51,446 bases of DNA from Cyclobacterium jeungdonense (GCF_010994275.1 NZ_WMCD01000018.1:1-51446); one strand, 5' to 3'; positions 42,152-51,364 are shown, counted from the stretch's first letter. Notes: a model not told the origin generated them from the sequence alone. Numbers and translations: made by a program.

Positions 42152-44200
42152 ATGAAAAACCTATCAATATTGCTTTTTGCCTGGCTTTTTACCGGCACTG
42201 TTTTCGCACAAGTGGACAGGTCGGTTCTCCCCGAACCCGGGCCGGCTCCAACCATAGCCTTTGATAAGCCTGCCACCTTTACCTTAGACAATGGGCTCAA
42301 GGTGTTTGTCGTCCCCAACGACAAACTTCCCCGGGTTTCTTTTTATTTAATCCTGGACCGTGACCCGCTTTTAGAGGGAGAAAAAGCCGGACTAACCAGT
42401 TTTGTAGGAGATATGATGATGGCAGGAACCGAATCCCGTACCAAAGACGAACTGGATGAAGCCGTGGATTTTATAGGTGCTTCCTTAAGTGCAAGTTCTA
42501 CTTCCCTTTCTGGTTCTTCCTTAAAGAAACACCAGGATAAAATCCTGGATTTGATGTCGGATGTATTAAATAATCCGGTATTTCCCGAGGACGAACTTGA
42601 CAAGCTTAAAAAGCAGACACTTACTTCCATTGCTTCTTCAAAGGATAACCCGGACTATTTGGCAAATCTGATATCCAATGCGCTCGTATATGGCAAGGAC
42701 CATCCTTATGGAGAACCAATGACTGAGAAAACAGTGGAAAATGTAACCCTGGAAGACATTCGGGAATATTACAAAACCTTCTTCAAGCCAAATATTGCTT
42801 ACCTGGCCATGGTAGGAGATATCGAAGAGACCGAGGCAAGGAAATTGGCCGAATCCTATTTTGCATCCTGGGAGAAGGGGGAGGTGCCCGAATTCGACTA
42901 TGCGAAACCTGAACTTCCGGCCGAAAATAAAGTGGCTTTGCACGACCGTTCCTCTGCTGTTCAGTCGGTTATTAACGTTTCCTATCCGGTAGAAATGGAT
43001 CTGGAAAATCCGGATTTCATGGCAACTCGGGTATTGAATTTTATTTTGGGAGAGGGATTCAATTCCAGGCTGAACGGAAATCTGAGAGAAACCAAAGGTT
43101 ATACCTATGGAGCCCGATCCAATTTTGGTTCAGATAGATTAATTGCCAGGTTTTCTGCTAATACTTCGGTAAGAAATGCGGTAACCGACTCTTCTGTTCA
43201 TGAGATATTATATGAAATACGGAATATTGCGGAAAATGGCATCACAAAAGAGGAATTGGAAACCGCAAAAGCTAACTTAAGCGGTAGGTTTGGAAGGTCG
43301 CTGGAGAATCCCAATACCATTGCCACTTTTGCAATCAATACTGCCCGCTACGGTCTTTCGGACGACTATTACAGCAATTACCTGAAACGTCTGGAGGCAC
43401 TTACTGTGGAAGACATCAATGCAGCAGCTGAAAAGTACATGAAGCCTGAAAACCTATACATCACCGTGGTAGGAAACGGATCCGAAATCAAAGACGGCCT
43501 GGCTCGGTTTGGAGAGGTAGAATTGTACTCCAATGAAGGAGACAAGGTGCAGGAAATAAATTTGTCGGATGTGAATACAACGGCTTCGGATGTATTGGAT
43601 CAGTATTTTGCAGCTATAGGCGGTAAAGATGCGGCAGCAGGAATTCATTCTTCTAAAATGGAAATGTCGGCTGAAGTGCAGGGAACGCAACTAACCATGT
43701 TTGCCGTTCACGATATGGAAAACCAACGCATGATTCAAAAAGTAATGATGATGGGCAACGAGGCTTCCAAAACCGTCCTTAAGGATGGAGAAGCTACCGT
43801 CAGTGCCATGGGGCAATCCCAAACCCTTACCGATGAGCAGTACGAAGACGTAAAAATGGCATCCCTGTGGTTGATTCCGGAATTGTATTATGAGTCCATG
43901 GGCTATACATTGGAACTAGATGGAGCTGCCGAGATTGAAGGAGAGGCAGCTTATAAATTAGTGGTTACCAATCCTACCGGAGGTAAGGTGATCAATTATT
44001 ACAGTATGGATAGCGGCCTGAAGTTAAAAAGTGAAAATCAGATTTCCGGCGAAACCACGTATTCTGATTATCAGGAGTTTGAGGGAGTAAAAATTCCGGT
44101 AACCATGGTCCTGAAAAGCCCGATGATTCCGGTTCCTTTGAATTCCAAGGTTGAAAATCTGGAATTAAATGTACCTTTGTCAGATCAGGATTTCAATTAA
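42152..44200 (+). CDS. Secreted non-catalytic M16 partner with C-terminal extra domain
   Basis: A 682-residue protein: signal peptide (LSILLFAWLFTGTVFAQ), an M16 body of about 440 residues in which the position of HxxEH reads FVGDMMMAG, so zinc binding is lost, and an extra C-terminal domain from about residue 465 to 682. That domain (from VLDQYFAAIGGKDAA to YSDYQEFEGVKIPVTM) looks like the LolA/LppX-type half-barrel found in outer-membrane lipoprotein carriers. The same domain forms the entire next gene. The M16 part retains the TKGYTYGARSNFGS Arg/Tyr region used by non-catalytic subunits to hold substrate. Confidence 0.88.
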   Translation: MKNLSILLFAWLFTGTVFAQVDRSVLPEPGPAPTIAFDKPATFTLDNGLKVFVVPNDKLPRVSFYLILDRDPLLEGEKAGLTSFVGDMMMAGTESRTKDELDEAVDFIGASLSASSTSLSGSSLKKHQDKILDLMSDVLNNPVFPEDELDKLKKQTLTSIASSKDNPDYLANLISNALVYGKDHPYGEPMTEKTVENVTLEDIREYYKTFFKPNIAYLAMVGDIEETEARKLAESYFASWEKGEVPEFDYAKPELPAENKVALHDRSSAVQSVINVSYPVEMDLENPDFMATRVLNFILGEGFNSRLNGNLRETKGYTYGARSNFGSDRLIARFSANTSVRNAVTDSSVHEILYEIRNIAENGITKEELETAKANLSGRFGRSLENPNTIATFAINTARYGLSDDYYSNYLKRLEALTVEDINAAAEKYMKPENLYITVVGNGSEIKDGLARFGEVELYSNEGDKVQEINLSDVNTTASDVLDQYFAAIGGKDAAAGIHSSKMEMSAEVQGTQLTMFAVHDMENQRMIQKVMMMGNEASKTVLKDGEATVSAMGQSQTLTDEQYEDVKMASLWLIPELYYESMGYTLELDGAAEIEGEAAYKLVVTNPTGGKVINYYSMDSGLKLKSENQISGETTYSDYQEFEGVKIPVTMVLKSPMIPVPLNSKVENLELNVPLSDQDFN

Positions 44201-44224
44201 ATATAACTTACACAGACAGTTTGC

Positions 44225-44941
44225 ATGAAAAAGTTCATTTTTCTGTTCTTCACGGCGGGGTTACTTGTTTCCACAATTTCTTTAGCAAGGTTTTCCGAGG
44301 ATAACGAACCTTATACTGAAAAGACGCCAAAAGAGGTATTAGATGCCTATGTGAAGGCCATTGGCGGTGCAGAAAAGATTAGGAAGATAAAAACATTGGT
44401 ATTGGTCATGGAGGCCGAAGTGCAGGGTATGGCCGTGGAGATGAGCACCGTCCGGGACATGGAAAACCTGCGAATGATGCAACAGGTAATTATGGAGGGA
44501 AACGTAGTCCAAAAAACCGTAGTCAATAATAGTGAAGGTTACATGAGTGCCATGGGGCAGGTTCAGGCCCTAAGTCCTGAACAATTGGAAACTTTAAAAA
44601 CCAATATTTATGCCTTTCCCGAGCTGTATTACGAGGAAATGGGATTTAACTTGAAAATGGGTGAAAACACTGAGATTGATGGAGAGCCGGCCTATACCCT
44701 ACTTGTAACCAGTACGGAGGGATTGGATAGTAAGGAGTACTACAGCGTAGAAAGTGGATTTAAATTAAAAATGACTGCCGAAATTGCAGGTGATGTGGAA
44801 TTCAGAGATTACCAGGAAGTGGAGGGCGTTAAATTCCCTATGAAAGTCTCTATTTCTAATGCCGTATTGCCAGTACCATTGGAAACTCGCTTGATCGATA
44901 TTCAAATCAACCAAAAATTAGACGATTCTCTGTTTGAATAG
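44225..44941 (+). CDS. Secreted free copy of the M16 partner's C-terminal domain
   Basis: A 238-residue protein with a signal peptide (FIFLFFTAGLLVSTISLA) and one domain collinear with residues 465-682 of the preceding gene product: AIGG, DMEN-R-M, SAMGQ, PELYYE-MG, E-I-G-E-AY-L-V and D-YQE-EGVK-P-PVPL are shared in the same order. The two genes are 24 bases apart. It is therefore a paralogous domain arising by tandem duplication or fission. The fold resembles LolA-like lipoprotein carriers, so it may handle a lipid or lipopeptide; unproven. A bidirectional terminator follows. Confidence 0.82.
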   Translation: MKKFIFLFFTAGLLVSTISLARFSEDNEPYTEKTPKEVLDAYVKAIGGAEKIRKIKTLVLVMEAEVQGMAVEMSTVRDMENLRMMQQVIMEGNVVQKTVVNNSEGYMSAMGQVQALSPEQLETLKTNIYAFPELYYEEMGFNLKMGENTEIDGEPAYTLLVTSTEGLDSKEYYSVESGFKLKMTAEIAGDVEFRDYQEVEGVKFPMKVSISNAVLPVPLETRLIDIQINQKLDDSLFE

Positions 44942-44948
44942 ACCAAAA

Positions 44949-44972
44949 GGGGAACAGTGGTTCCCCAATTTT
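44949..44972. terminator. Bidirectional terminator between the M16 operon and the DoxX gene
   Basis: Perfect 7-base-pair stem (ggggaac at 44949-44955, gttcccc at 44960-44966) with a 4-base loop, preceded by A-rich and followed by a T-run. It works for both convergent transcripts. Confidence 0.85.
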
Positions 44973-45416
44973 TTAAGCATTTGGATGTTTTTTCATATAG
45001 TCGTCGATAGAAAATTTTCCAGATCCAAATACCAGAAATACAAGGAGTAGTACTAAAACCAGCAGGGAAAGCACAAACTCCACATTATTAGTAACGGTTA
45101 GGAACCTTGAGTCCATATTGACAAAAAAGACCGCTCCAATCAGAATTGGCAGCTGTACCACTACAGCCAACCGGGTTAACAAGCCTAAGGCAATCAGAAT
45201 CCCTCCCATTATATGCGCAAAGGCGACGTAGTGAGCAAGAGCCATCTGAAAAAACCTCAAATCCATATCCCCAATCAGGTTCATCAACGCATTCGTATTC
45301 GAGATAAATAATACGCCCTTGTAAAGAATAAAGATTCCAAGGCTAACGCGAATGAAATCGATCCATTTGGGATGGTGCCTATCGGCCCAATGTTCTATTT
45401 GATGTAGCGTGTCCAT
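44973..45416 (-). CDS. DoxX-family inner-membrane protein
   Basis: A 147-residue protein with four hydrophobic segments. WIDFIRVSLGIFILYKGVLFISN, VAFAHIMGGILIALGLLTRLAVVVQLP and VLSLLVLVLLLVFLVFGSGKFSID are typical of DoxX, as is the final FGSGKFSIDDYMKK. DoxX-type proteins are four-helix membrane proteins tied in some bacteria to redox homeostasis with thiol or quinone partners; no such partner is next to it. It is convergent with the M16 operon across a bidirectional terminator. Confidence 0.85.
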   Translation of the reverse strand: MDTLHQIEHWADRHHPKWIDFIRVSLGIFILYKGVLFISNTNALMNLIGDMDLRFFQMALAHYVAFAHIMGGILIALGLLTRLAVVVQLPILIGAVFFVNMDSRFLTVTNNVEFVLSLLVLVLLLVFLVFGSGKFSIDDYMKKHPNA

Positions 45417-45492
45417 AACTTTATAAACTTGGTTTGCAGCTATTTATACGTGTTTTTTAGCCGTTGGTTTCCTTTTTCCTGCAAGAGATAGG

Positions 45493-47136
45493 TTATAGGC
45501 GAATGAATCTTTCAAAAAGATCCGGTAAACCCGTAATTCGAATTCGGAAGTTCATGAAATAGGATTGATCCGATAGCGGCAGAAAAACTGTTTTTTCCTG
45601 CTGCCAACGTTTGAGGTTCAAATGAGCGCCACTGTCTGTAAATCCATAAGTAAGTATTTCGTCTTGTATCATGAGTTGTTGATAGGCTGCTGACTTGGGA
45701 TGAAGCCGGATGATTTTTCCTTTATTGTCGGTTTTTATTCCAAACTCACTTTCCAGGCGGTTGTCTTTCTTTACCTTTTGAATCTCAAGCCCGATATCAG
45801 GAAGCAGGGATTTTAGGAGTGGGTAGAGATCATCCTTGCCAAAAACGAAACATTCAAAAAACGAATCCATTTTTCCAGGATTTCCGGACAAGGAGATAAT
45901 CGCCTTTCGAAAATCTTCGACAGTGTAACCCCTATCCGTTTTTCCAAACTTGGCCCACATGATTTTCATGACCTCGTGCATTCGCCGGCCATGCTTCAAT
46001 AACATAAGATCAACTGTGAGGCTCAGCAATGCTCCGTGGGTGTAGATACTCACTTTTTTATCTGGCACACCCGCTTTGTATCCGTCCAGCCACAGATCAA
46101 AGCTGGAATCGATGATGGATTGGTTTTCCCATCCCTGATTTTCAAATCCCCTTTCAAAAATCGTTTCCATTTTGTCCAGGTATTCCCTGGGGGAATAGTA
46201 CCCGGACTTTAGCAAATAAAAGTCCCCCATAAAGGTGGTGACTCCTTCCGCTATCAGGCCCTCGTTCAGATAGGCTTCTTTGGAAAAATCATATGGTTGA
46301 ATGGCTTTCGGCCGAATCCGGCAAACGTTCCAAAAGTGGTACAACTCATGCGAACAGATTCCCATCAGCCGATCCATCGCTTCTTTGCTAGCCATCAGGC
46401 TGTCCGGACCAAGGGTGATGACCGTTGAATACTTGTGTTCCACACCATGGTAATGCGGAAATGGGAGTAAGTGGATCAAAAAATGATACGCTTTGGCAGG
46501 AAAATCACCAAAGTCATCGATTTGTTTTTGCGTAAAATTTCTGAAAACTTCCAGGACCCCTTCCCAGTCGAAGGAAACGTTACCAGAAACCCACAAATGA
46601 AATTGGCTATTTTCTACCTGGTAGCTACGATGATGCAGTGTTTCGGATGCCAATAGCGGGCTGTCTACCATTTCCTGAAAGTTTTTTGCTACAAGCGAAT
46701 GGCATTCCGCTTGGGGCAAGGCGCAGGCTACCTGATACGTTTCGGGAAGTTTCAATTGGATGGTAATTGGTTCCTCTTCACGACCAATTAGGGCAAAAGC
46801 CAGGTTGATAAAATTGATATAAATCATTTCTGGGGATACCCAACTGCCACCGGCATCGAGCTGGGCAGCATGATAGGTATAATTAATTCGGTACAATCCG
46901 GAGTCAGGAGCCGTGAATTCCCATAAGTCTTTGGTCTTTTTGCGGCAAACTACGGAACCCTTGGGACCCTGTATTCCCAGGGTTTTTAAATATTGGGCAT
47001 AGTTGGCGATTTCATAGCGACCGGGTCGCCAGGAAGGAAATTGCAAATGAACGAGTTCTTCTTTTTTACACTGCACTTCAAGTTGGATTTCCACGGTTTG
47101 TGAGGAAGGAATCGGTGCTGAAAGGGTATAAATCAT
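45493..47136 (-). CDS. M61-family glycyl aminopeptidase with C-terminal PDZ
   Basis: A 547-residue protein. An N-terminal beta domain (VHLQFPSWRPGRYEIANYAQ) is followed by the gluzincin core: HELYHFWN with the third ligand Glu in EGLIAEGVTTFMGDFYL, and a C-terminal PDZ-like domain (LESEFGIKTDNKGKIIRL). M61 peptidases prefer N-terminal glycine or alanine. Unlike many relatives this one has no signal peptide at either possible ATG, so it is probably cytoplasmic. It is divergent from rpmH with back-to-back promoters. Confidence 0.87.
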   Translation of the reverse strand: MIYTLSAPIPSSQTVEIQLEVQCKKEELVHLQFPSWRPGRYEIANYAQYLKTLGIQGPKGSVVCRKKTKDLWEFTAPDSGLYRINYTYHAAQLDAGGSWVSPEMIYINFINLAFALIGREEEPITIQLKLPETYQVACALPQAECHSLVAKNFQEMVDSPLLASETLHHRSYQVENSQFHLWVSGNVSFDWEGVLEVFRNFTQKQIDDFGDFPAKAYHFLIHLLPFPHYHGVEHKYSTVITLGPDSLMASKEAMDRLMGICSHELYHFWNVCRIRPKAIQPYDFSKEAYLNEGLIAEGVTTFMGDFYLLKSGYYSPREYLDKMETIFERGFENQGWENQSIIDSSFDLWLDGYKAGVPDKKVSIYTHGALLSLTVDLMLLKHGRRMHEVMKIMWAKFGKTDRGYTVEDFRKAIISLSGNPGKMDSFFECFVFGKDDLYPLLKSLLPDIGLEIQKVKKDNRLESEFGIKTDNKGKIIRLHPKSAAYQQLMIQDEILTYGFTDSGAHLNLKRWQQEKTVFLPLSDQSYFMNFRIRITGLPDLFERFIRL

Positions 47137-47160
47137 GGATTGAATGGATTAGGTCCTAAA

Positions 47161-47168
47161 CAAAAGTA
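47161..47168 (-). promoter_or_regulatory. -7 promoter box of the M61 gene
   Basis: The minus strand reads TACTTTTG, a perfect TAnnTTTG, 24 bases before the M61 ATG at 47136. Confidence 0.6.
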
Positions 47169-47177
47169 AGCCACTGG

Positions 47178-47208
47178 TTTGTAAATAAAAAAAACCTATC
47201 TATCTTTG
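47178..47208 (+). promoter_or_regulatory. Promoter of rpmH-rnpA
   Basis: TTTG (47178-47181), 19-base spacer, TATCTTTG (47201-47208): a perfect Bacteroidota promoter, 45 bases before the rpmH ATG. Confidence 0.85.
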
Positions 47209-47253
47209 CAGTCCTTTAAAATTACGCCACAGAAAAAGTAAAAGATAGCAATA

Positions 47254-47412
47254 ATGAAAAGAACATTTCAACCTTCCCGCAGGAAAAGAAGAAACAAGCA
47301 CGGTTTCAGAGAAAGAATGTCCACTGCCAATGGCAGAAGGGTGCTAAAAGCAAGAAGATCAAAAGGCAGGCATAAATTATCGGTTTCTTCCGAGAAGACG
47401 CTGAAGAAATAA
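47254..47412 (+). CDS. rpmH: 50S ribosomal protein L34
   Basis: A 52-residue, very basic protein starting MKRTFQPSRRKRRNKHGF, with RMSTANGRRVLKARRSKGR: the L34 signature. It lines the exit tunnel area of the large ribosomal subunit. It is too short for typical frame scans. It is preceded by a perfect promoter and followed by rnpA 43 bases later, the universal rpmH-rnpA order; a dnaA or yidC neighbour is not present here. Confidence 0.97.
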   Translation: MKRTFQPSRRKRRNKHGFRERMSTANGRRVLKARRSKGRHKLSVSSEKTLKK

Positions 47413-47455
47413 TGCTTTTTTTACTATCTTTAAAAGATAGACCAGTTTGCTGTAC

Positions 47456-47833
47456 ATGAAGGATTGTAAATTTTCAAAGAAAGAAAGGTTACATTCCAAA
47501 AAGTCAATAAAGGAACTTTTTGATAAAGGTTCCTCTTTTTTTTTATACCCCTTTAAGGTCATTTGCCTGGACCAGAAAGGTGCAGATGAAAATCAATTAT
47601 TGGTGTCCGTTTCAAAAAGGAAACTACGAAAGGCGGTTCACCGAAATTATATCAAGCGAAGGGTGAAAGAAGCCTATCGCTTAAATAAATTTCTATTGGA
47701 GGAGAGCGGGGCTACAAAAAAACTTATCGCTTTGGTTTACGTATCTCAGGAATTAATGGGGTATCACCAGATTGAACCGAAAGTAAAGAAGATACTAGAC
47801 AGAATTCCTAAAGCAAAATTTCCCAATACATGA
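47456..47833 (+). CDS. rnpA: Ribonuclease P protein component
   Basis: A 125-residue basic protein that helps the RNase P RNA to bind precursor tRNA. FSKKERLHSKKSIKELF is the N-terminal part, LLVSVSKRKLRKAVHRNYIKRRVKEAYR carries the R-x-x-x-K-R-x-x-x-E-x-x-R RNR motif. Start at the ATG at 47456; a frame-open TTG at 47447 is less likely. Its stop overlaps the S41 protease start (ATGA), so the two are coupled. Confidence 0.94.
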   Translation: MKDCKFSKKERLHSKKSIKELFDKGSSFFLYPFKVICLDQKGADENQLLVSVSKRKLRKAVHRNYIKRRVKEAYRLNKFLLEESGATKKLIALVYVSQELMGYHQIEPKVKKILDRIPKAKFPNT

Positions 47834-49488
47834 ATAAATTGATATCAAAAAAATTGATGCTGAGAACGCTTTTGCTAATTGGGGTAACCGTTTCTTTAAT
47901 TTCTTTCTATCCCAAGGACGACAAGCTTTTTAGCATTGCCAAAAATCTGGATATTTTTGCCTCCCTGATCAGGGAATTGGATTCCTATTATGTGGATGAA
48001 ATTGATCCGGATAAATTGGTGACGGTTGGCATTAATGCCATGCTGGCCGAATTGGACCCGTATACAGAATACATACCCGAGGAAGAATCGGACGATTTCA
48101 GAATGATGACCACCGGTGAATACGGTGGAGTAGGTGCAGTTATTGGAAACAGGGTGGGGGTCAACATGATTCTAATGCCTTACGAAGGGTTCCCTGCACA
48201 GCTTTCCGGATTAAAAGTAGCTGATGAATTGTTGCGGGTAGATTCGGTGCAGGTAGTAGATAAAAACACTGCAGAAATTTCCACCTTGCTGAAAGGGCCG
48301 GCTAACACGGAGGTGCAAGTAGAGGTAAAGCGTGGGGGAGATACCCTGACATTTAACCTGACACGGAAAAAAATTGTCATCAGCAATGTACCCTACCATG
48401 GTATGGTGGATGGGGAAACAGGTTACATTAAACTCAGCGATTTCACGACCAATGCAGCCACGGAAGTTGGCCAGGCTGTGAAAAACCTTAAAAAGGACGG
48501 AGCTAATAAGATAATTCTGGATGTCAGAGATAATCCCGGGGGAATATTGAAAGAGGCGGTAGATGTTGTCAATATTTTTATACCCAAAAGGAGAGAGGTG
48601 GTAAAGACCATTGGTAAGTTGGAAAGTGTGAATGCCACCTATACTACTGAAATGTCTCCTATCGATAAAGACATTCCGCTGGTGGTGCTTATCAATGAAA
48701 GGAGTGCTTCTGCCGCTGAAATTGTGGCTGGAGCATTGCAGGACTACGACCGGGCAGTACTGGTAGGTAGAAAATCATTTGGTAAGGGTTTGGTTCAAAG
48801 CACAGTACCCTTGTCTTATAATTCTCAAGTGAAATTGACCACCGCTAAGTACTACATCCCTAGTGGTCGGTGCATTCAGGCAATAGACTACAGCTTGAAA
48901 GATGAGGATGGTAATGGCAGGTCTGTTCCCGATTCGTTGAGAAAGGCCTTTGAAACCAAAAATGGGCGAACAGTCTATGATGGTGTTGGGATTGAGCCTG
49001 ATATTGAAATTGACTCACGAAATTTTGCCCCGATTACCTACAGTTTGGTTACAAGAAGTTTGGTTTTCAGATTTGCGAATGAATTCGCACTTGGGCGGAA
49101 TTCCATTCCTGGAGCAAGGGAATTTGAGGTTAGTGAGGAAATGTATGATGAATTTGTGAACTGGCTTCAGGACAAGGAGTATGATTATACGACTCGGGTA
49201 GAGAAAACGATCGATGACCTGGAGACCTATGCGGAGCGTGAAAAGTATTATGAAGATATTCAGGATGAACTGGCCTCCTTAAAGGAAAGCGTGAGTCATA
49301 GTAAGGAGCAGGATCTGATTACCTTTAAAGAAGAAATAAAAGAGGCCCTTAAAGATGAAATCGTATCCAGGTACTATTTCCAACGAGGGATAATTGAAGC
49401 TTCATTGGACAAGGATCCTGAATTGGTTAAAGCTTTGGAAATTGTGAAGGATCCGGAGCAGTATTCAAGCATATTATCTCCAAATTAA
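47830..49488 (+). CDS. C-terminal processing protease (S41, CtpA type)
   Basis: A 552-residue envelope protease. The N-terminal hydrophobic stretch LRTLLLIGVTVSLISFY acts as signal or anchor; next are a cap with the PDZ domain (YEGFPAQLSGLKVADELLRV) and the S41 core with S294 in ERSASAAEIVAG and K319 in KSFGKGLVQ forming the Ser/Lys dyad. The C-terminal 130 residues are a charged helical extension (LETYAEREKYYEDIQDEL). It trims or degrades proteins with free C-termini. Translational coupling to rnpA is unusual. Confidence 0.92.
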   Translation: MNKLISKKLMLRTLLLIGVTVSLISFYPKDDKLFSIAKNLDIFASLIRELDSYYVDEIDPDKLVTVGINAMLAELDPYTEYIPEEESDDFRMMTTGEYGGVGAVIGNRVGVNMILMPYEGFPAQLSGLKVADELLRVDSVQVVDKNTAEISTLLKGPANTEVQVEVKRGGDTLTFNLTRKKIVISNVPYHGMVDGETGYIKLSDFTTNAATEVGQAVKNLKKDGANKIILDVRDNPGGILKEAVDVVNIFIPKRREVVKTIGKLESVNATYTTEMSPIDKDIPLVVLINERSASAAEIVAGALQDYDRAVLVGRKSFGKGLVQSTVPLSYNSQVKLTTAKYYIPSGRCIQAIDYSLKDEDGNGRSVPDSLRKAFETKNGRTVYDGVGIEPDIEIDSRNFAPITYSLVTRSLVFRFANEFALGRNSIPGAREFEVSEEMYDEFVNWLQDKEYDYTTRVEKTIDDLETYAEREKYYEDIQDELASLKESVSHSKEQDLITFKEEIKEALKDEIVSRYYFQRGIIEASLDKDPELVKALEIVKDPEQYSSILSPN

Positions 49489-49730
49489 TCCAGGTAATTC
49501 TTACGTAAAATAATCAGGGCTACTATTTCTTTAAAATTACCAGGGACAAAATTGAGCGAAGGACGATTTAGGAAGCCAATTAAGTAATTTTTGGTTTTTG
49601 TATCCCTGTAGTTTCTTCACTGCTATTCAGACCCAGAAATTGATGCTGATAATTTAGACCTTATTTTTTTCAGGGATGATGAGAAACGGGCTTTAAGCCG
49701 GGAATAGCCAGGGCAAAAAATTCAAACGCG

Positions 49731-50420
49731 ATGAGTCTACTTCTTTCTATTGATACTTCCATTGATATATGTTCGGTTGCCCTTCATGATAAGGGAAGGC
49801 TTAGGGGATTGATGGAACTACATCAGGGGAATATCCACGGTAATAAACTCGTACCCTGCATTAAGAGTCTGATGGACCAGTCGGGCTACAAAATGGAAAA
49901 TCTCGACGCAATAGCTGTTGCCCAGGGACCCGGATCATATACAGGACTACGTATTGGAGTAGCCACGGCTAAAGGGTTGGCCTTTGCCCATGATCTGCCA
50001 TTAATTGGTGTAGATAGTTTGGATGCATTGGGAAGATCAGTTAGTTCACAGGCTGGACCTGGTTCATATATCATCCCTATGATTGATGCAAGAAGAATGG
50101 AGGTATATGCCACCGTACTGGATCATGAGGGAAAGACATTGGTTGCTACGCGCCCTGAATTCCTGGATCAAAATCCCTTTCAGGAATTTTTGAAAAAGGG
50201 AAAAGTGTATTTTCTAGGGAATGCGAATGTGAAGGCCAAAAAACACCTTCTTTCTCCTCATGCAATTTTCAGGGATGGGCTCAATTCGGCTACAGGGGTA
50301 GGTGAAATTGCTTATGAAAAGTTTAAGAGAGGAGAGGTTGAGGATATTGCCTATTTTGAACCGAACTACTTAAAAGAGTTTATGGTTCTAAAGTCAAAGA
50401 AAAACCCGTTGTTATCATGA
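49731..50420 (+). CDS. tsaB: tRNA threonylcarbamoyladenosine synthesis protein TsaB
   Basis: A 229-residue ASKHA-fold protein. ILSIDTSIDICSVAL-type start (here LLLSIDTSIDICSVAL), AVAQGPGSYTGLRIGVATAKGLAFA and PMIDARRMEVYATVL are diagnostic of TsaB, the partner of TsaD and TsaE in making t6A at position 37 of ANN-decoding tRNAs. It lacks its own catalytic residues, acting as scaffold. It overlaps the DUF2480 gene by 4 bases. The 240-base gap upstream holds no gene and no perfect promoter box. Confidence 0.93.
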   Translation: MSLLLSIDTSIDICSVALHDKGRLRGLMELHQGNIHGNKLVPCIKSLMDQSGYKMENLDAIAVAQGPGSYTGLRIGVATAKGLAFAHDLPLIGVDSLDALGRSVSSQAGPGSYIIPMIDARRMEVYATVLDHEGKTLVATRPEFLDQNPFQEFLKKGKVYFLGNANVKAKKHLLSPHAIFRDGLNSATGVGEIAYEKFKRGEVEDIAYFEPNYLKEFMVLKSKKNPLLS

Positions 50421-50935
50421 GTGAAATTACCAACAGAGTCGCCAATAGTCCGATTGTCACCATAGATCTGGAATCCTTTTATGAAAAGGGAGACCGGATT
50501 TTGTTTGACCTGGAGCCGTTACTTTTTCAGGGGATGGTGGTGAGAGAAAAGGAATTCCGTCAACAAGTGAAAGAGTTAGAGGCTTCGGTTTACCAGGACA
50601 AATTGGTGGGTGTTTATTGTTCGGTAGATGCCATTATACCCACCTGGGCTTACATGTTGGTAGTGGTCCGTCTGCAGGAAGTGGCCAGGGAGGTAGTTAT
50701 TGGTGATTTGAAAGAACTTGAAATTCATTTAATGGCCAAGGCATTGCAAAAGCTAGACATAGAGGCTTTAAGGGACAAGCCGGTGGTGGTCAAGGGTTGC
50801 AGCAAATTGCCCGTGCCGAATTATGCCTATGGTGAGTTGGTGAGGCTAGTTCTACCGGTAGTAAAGAGTCTTATGTTTGGAGAACCTTGCAGCACGGTTC
50901 CGGTTTACAAGCGACCAAAAGCCATCAGGGATTGA
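50417..50935 (+). CDS. DUF2480 family protein
   Basis: A 172-residue soluble protein of a Bacteroidota-restricted family. Recognisable parts are TIDLESFYEKGDRILFDLEPLLFQGMVVREKEFR split as N-terminal block, and YCSVDAIIPTWAYMLVVVRLQ plus VVKGCSKLPVPNYAYGELVRLVLPVVKSLMFGEPCSTVPVY in the C-terminal half, with three conserved cysteines. No function is known. Its ATG overlaps the tsaB stop, so it is co-translated with tsaB. Confidence 0.85.
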   Translation: MSEITNRVANSPIVTIDLESFYEKGDRILFDLEPLLFQGMVVREKEFRQQVKELEASVYQDKLVGVYCSVDAIIPTWAYMLVVVRLQEVAREVVIGDLKELEIHLMAKALQKLDIEALRDKPVVVKGCSKLPVPNYAYGELVRLVLPVVKSLMFGEPCSTVPVYKRPKAIRD

Positions 50936-51364
50936 GGAAAATGAATCTGATTGTCCGTCAGTATTTTGCAGATAATAGCGAATAAAAAGTGGTTCTGATT
51001 TGGCAATATCCGAAAAGAGGTATATGTTTGCAATCCCATTTGGAAATAGTCAGAAAAAGAGGCTCAGGTGAAGCAAGTTTCCCAGTTTAATTTTCCATAA
51101 ATGATTGCCAAATTTTCTAAAAATTTTCATCCCAAATAGTTGAAAATTCAGAATTTTAATCCGACATTTGCATTCCTGTTTCGCAGAAGTTGTTAAACAA
51201 GGAATCGAGAATGTTTCGACAAGCGGGCAAGTAAGTTGCCTGACAAGTTCTTTGAAGTAGTGTAAGATAGAAATAATGATCCTGACAATTCGATTTAATT
51301 CGAACTAGAATAATACAGTGGAATACCCATTTTTAATTGAATGGGTTTACACAAAACAAACTTT
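50936..51364. promoter_or_regulatory. rRNA operon leader and promoter region
   Basis: Gene-free leader upstream of 16S rRNA. A possible promoter is TTG at 51141-51143, 20 bases, GACATTTG at 51164-51171 (one base from TAnnTTTG at the first position). gttctttgaa at 51247-51256 matches the boxA antitermination element typical of Bacteroidota rRNA leaders. A processing-type hairpin follows: acccatt at 51325-51331 with aatgggt at 51340-51346, just before the mature 5' end. Confidence 0.65.
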
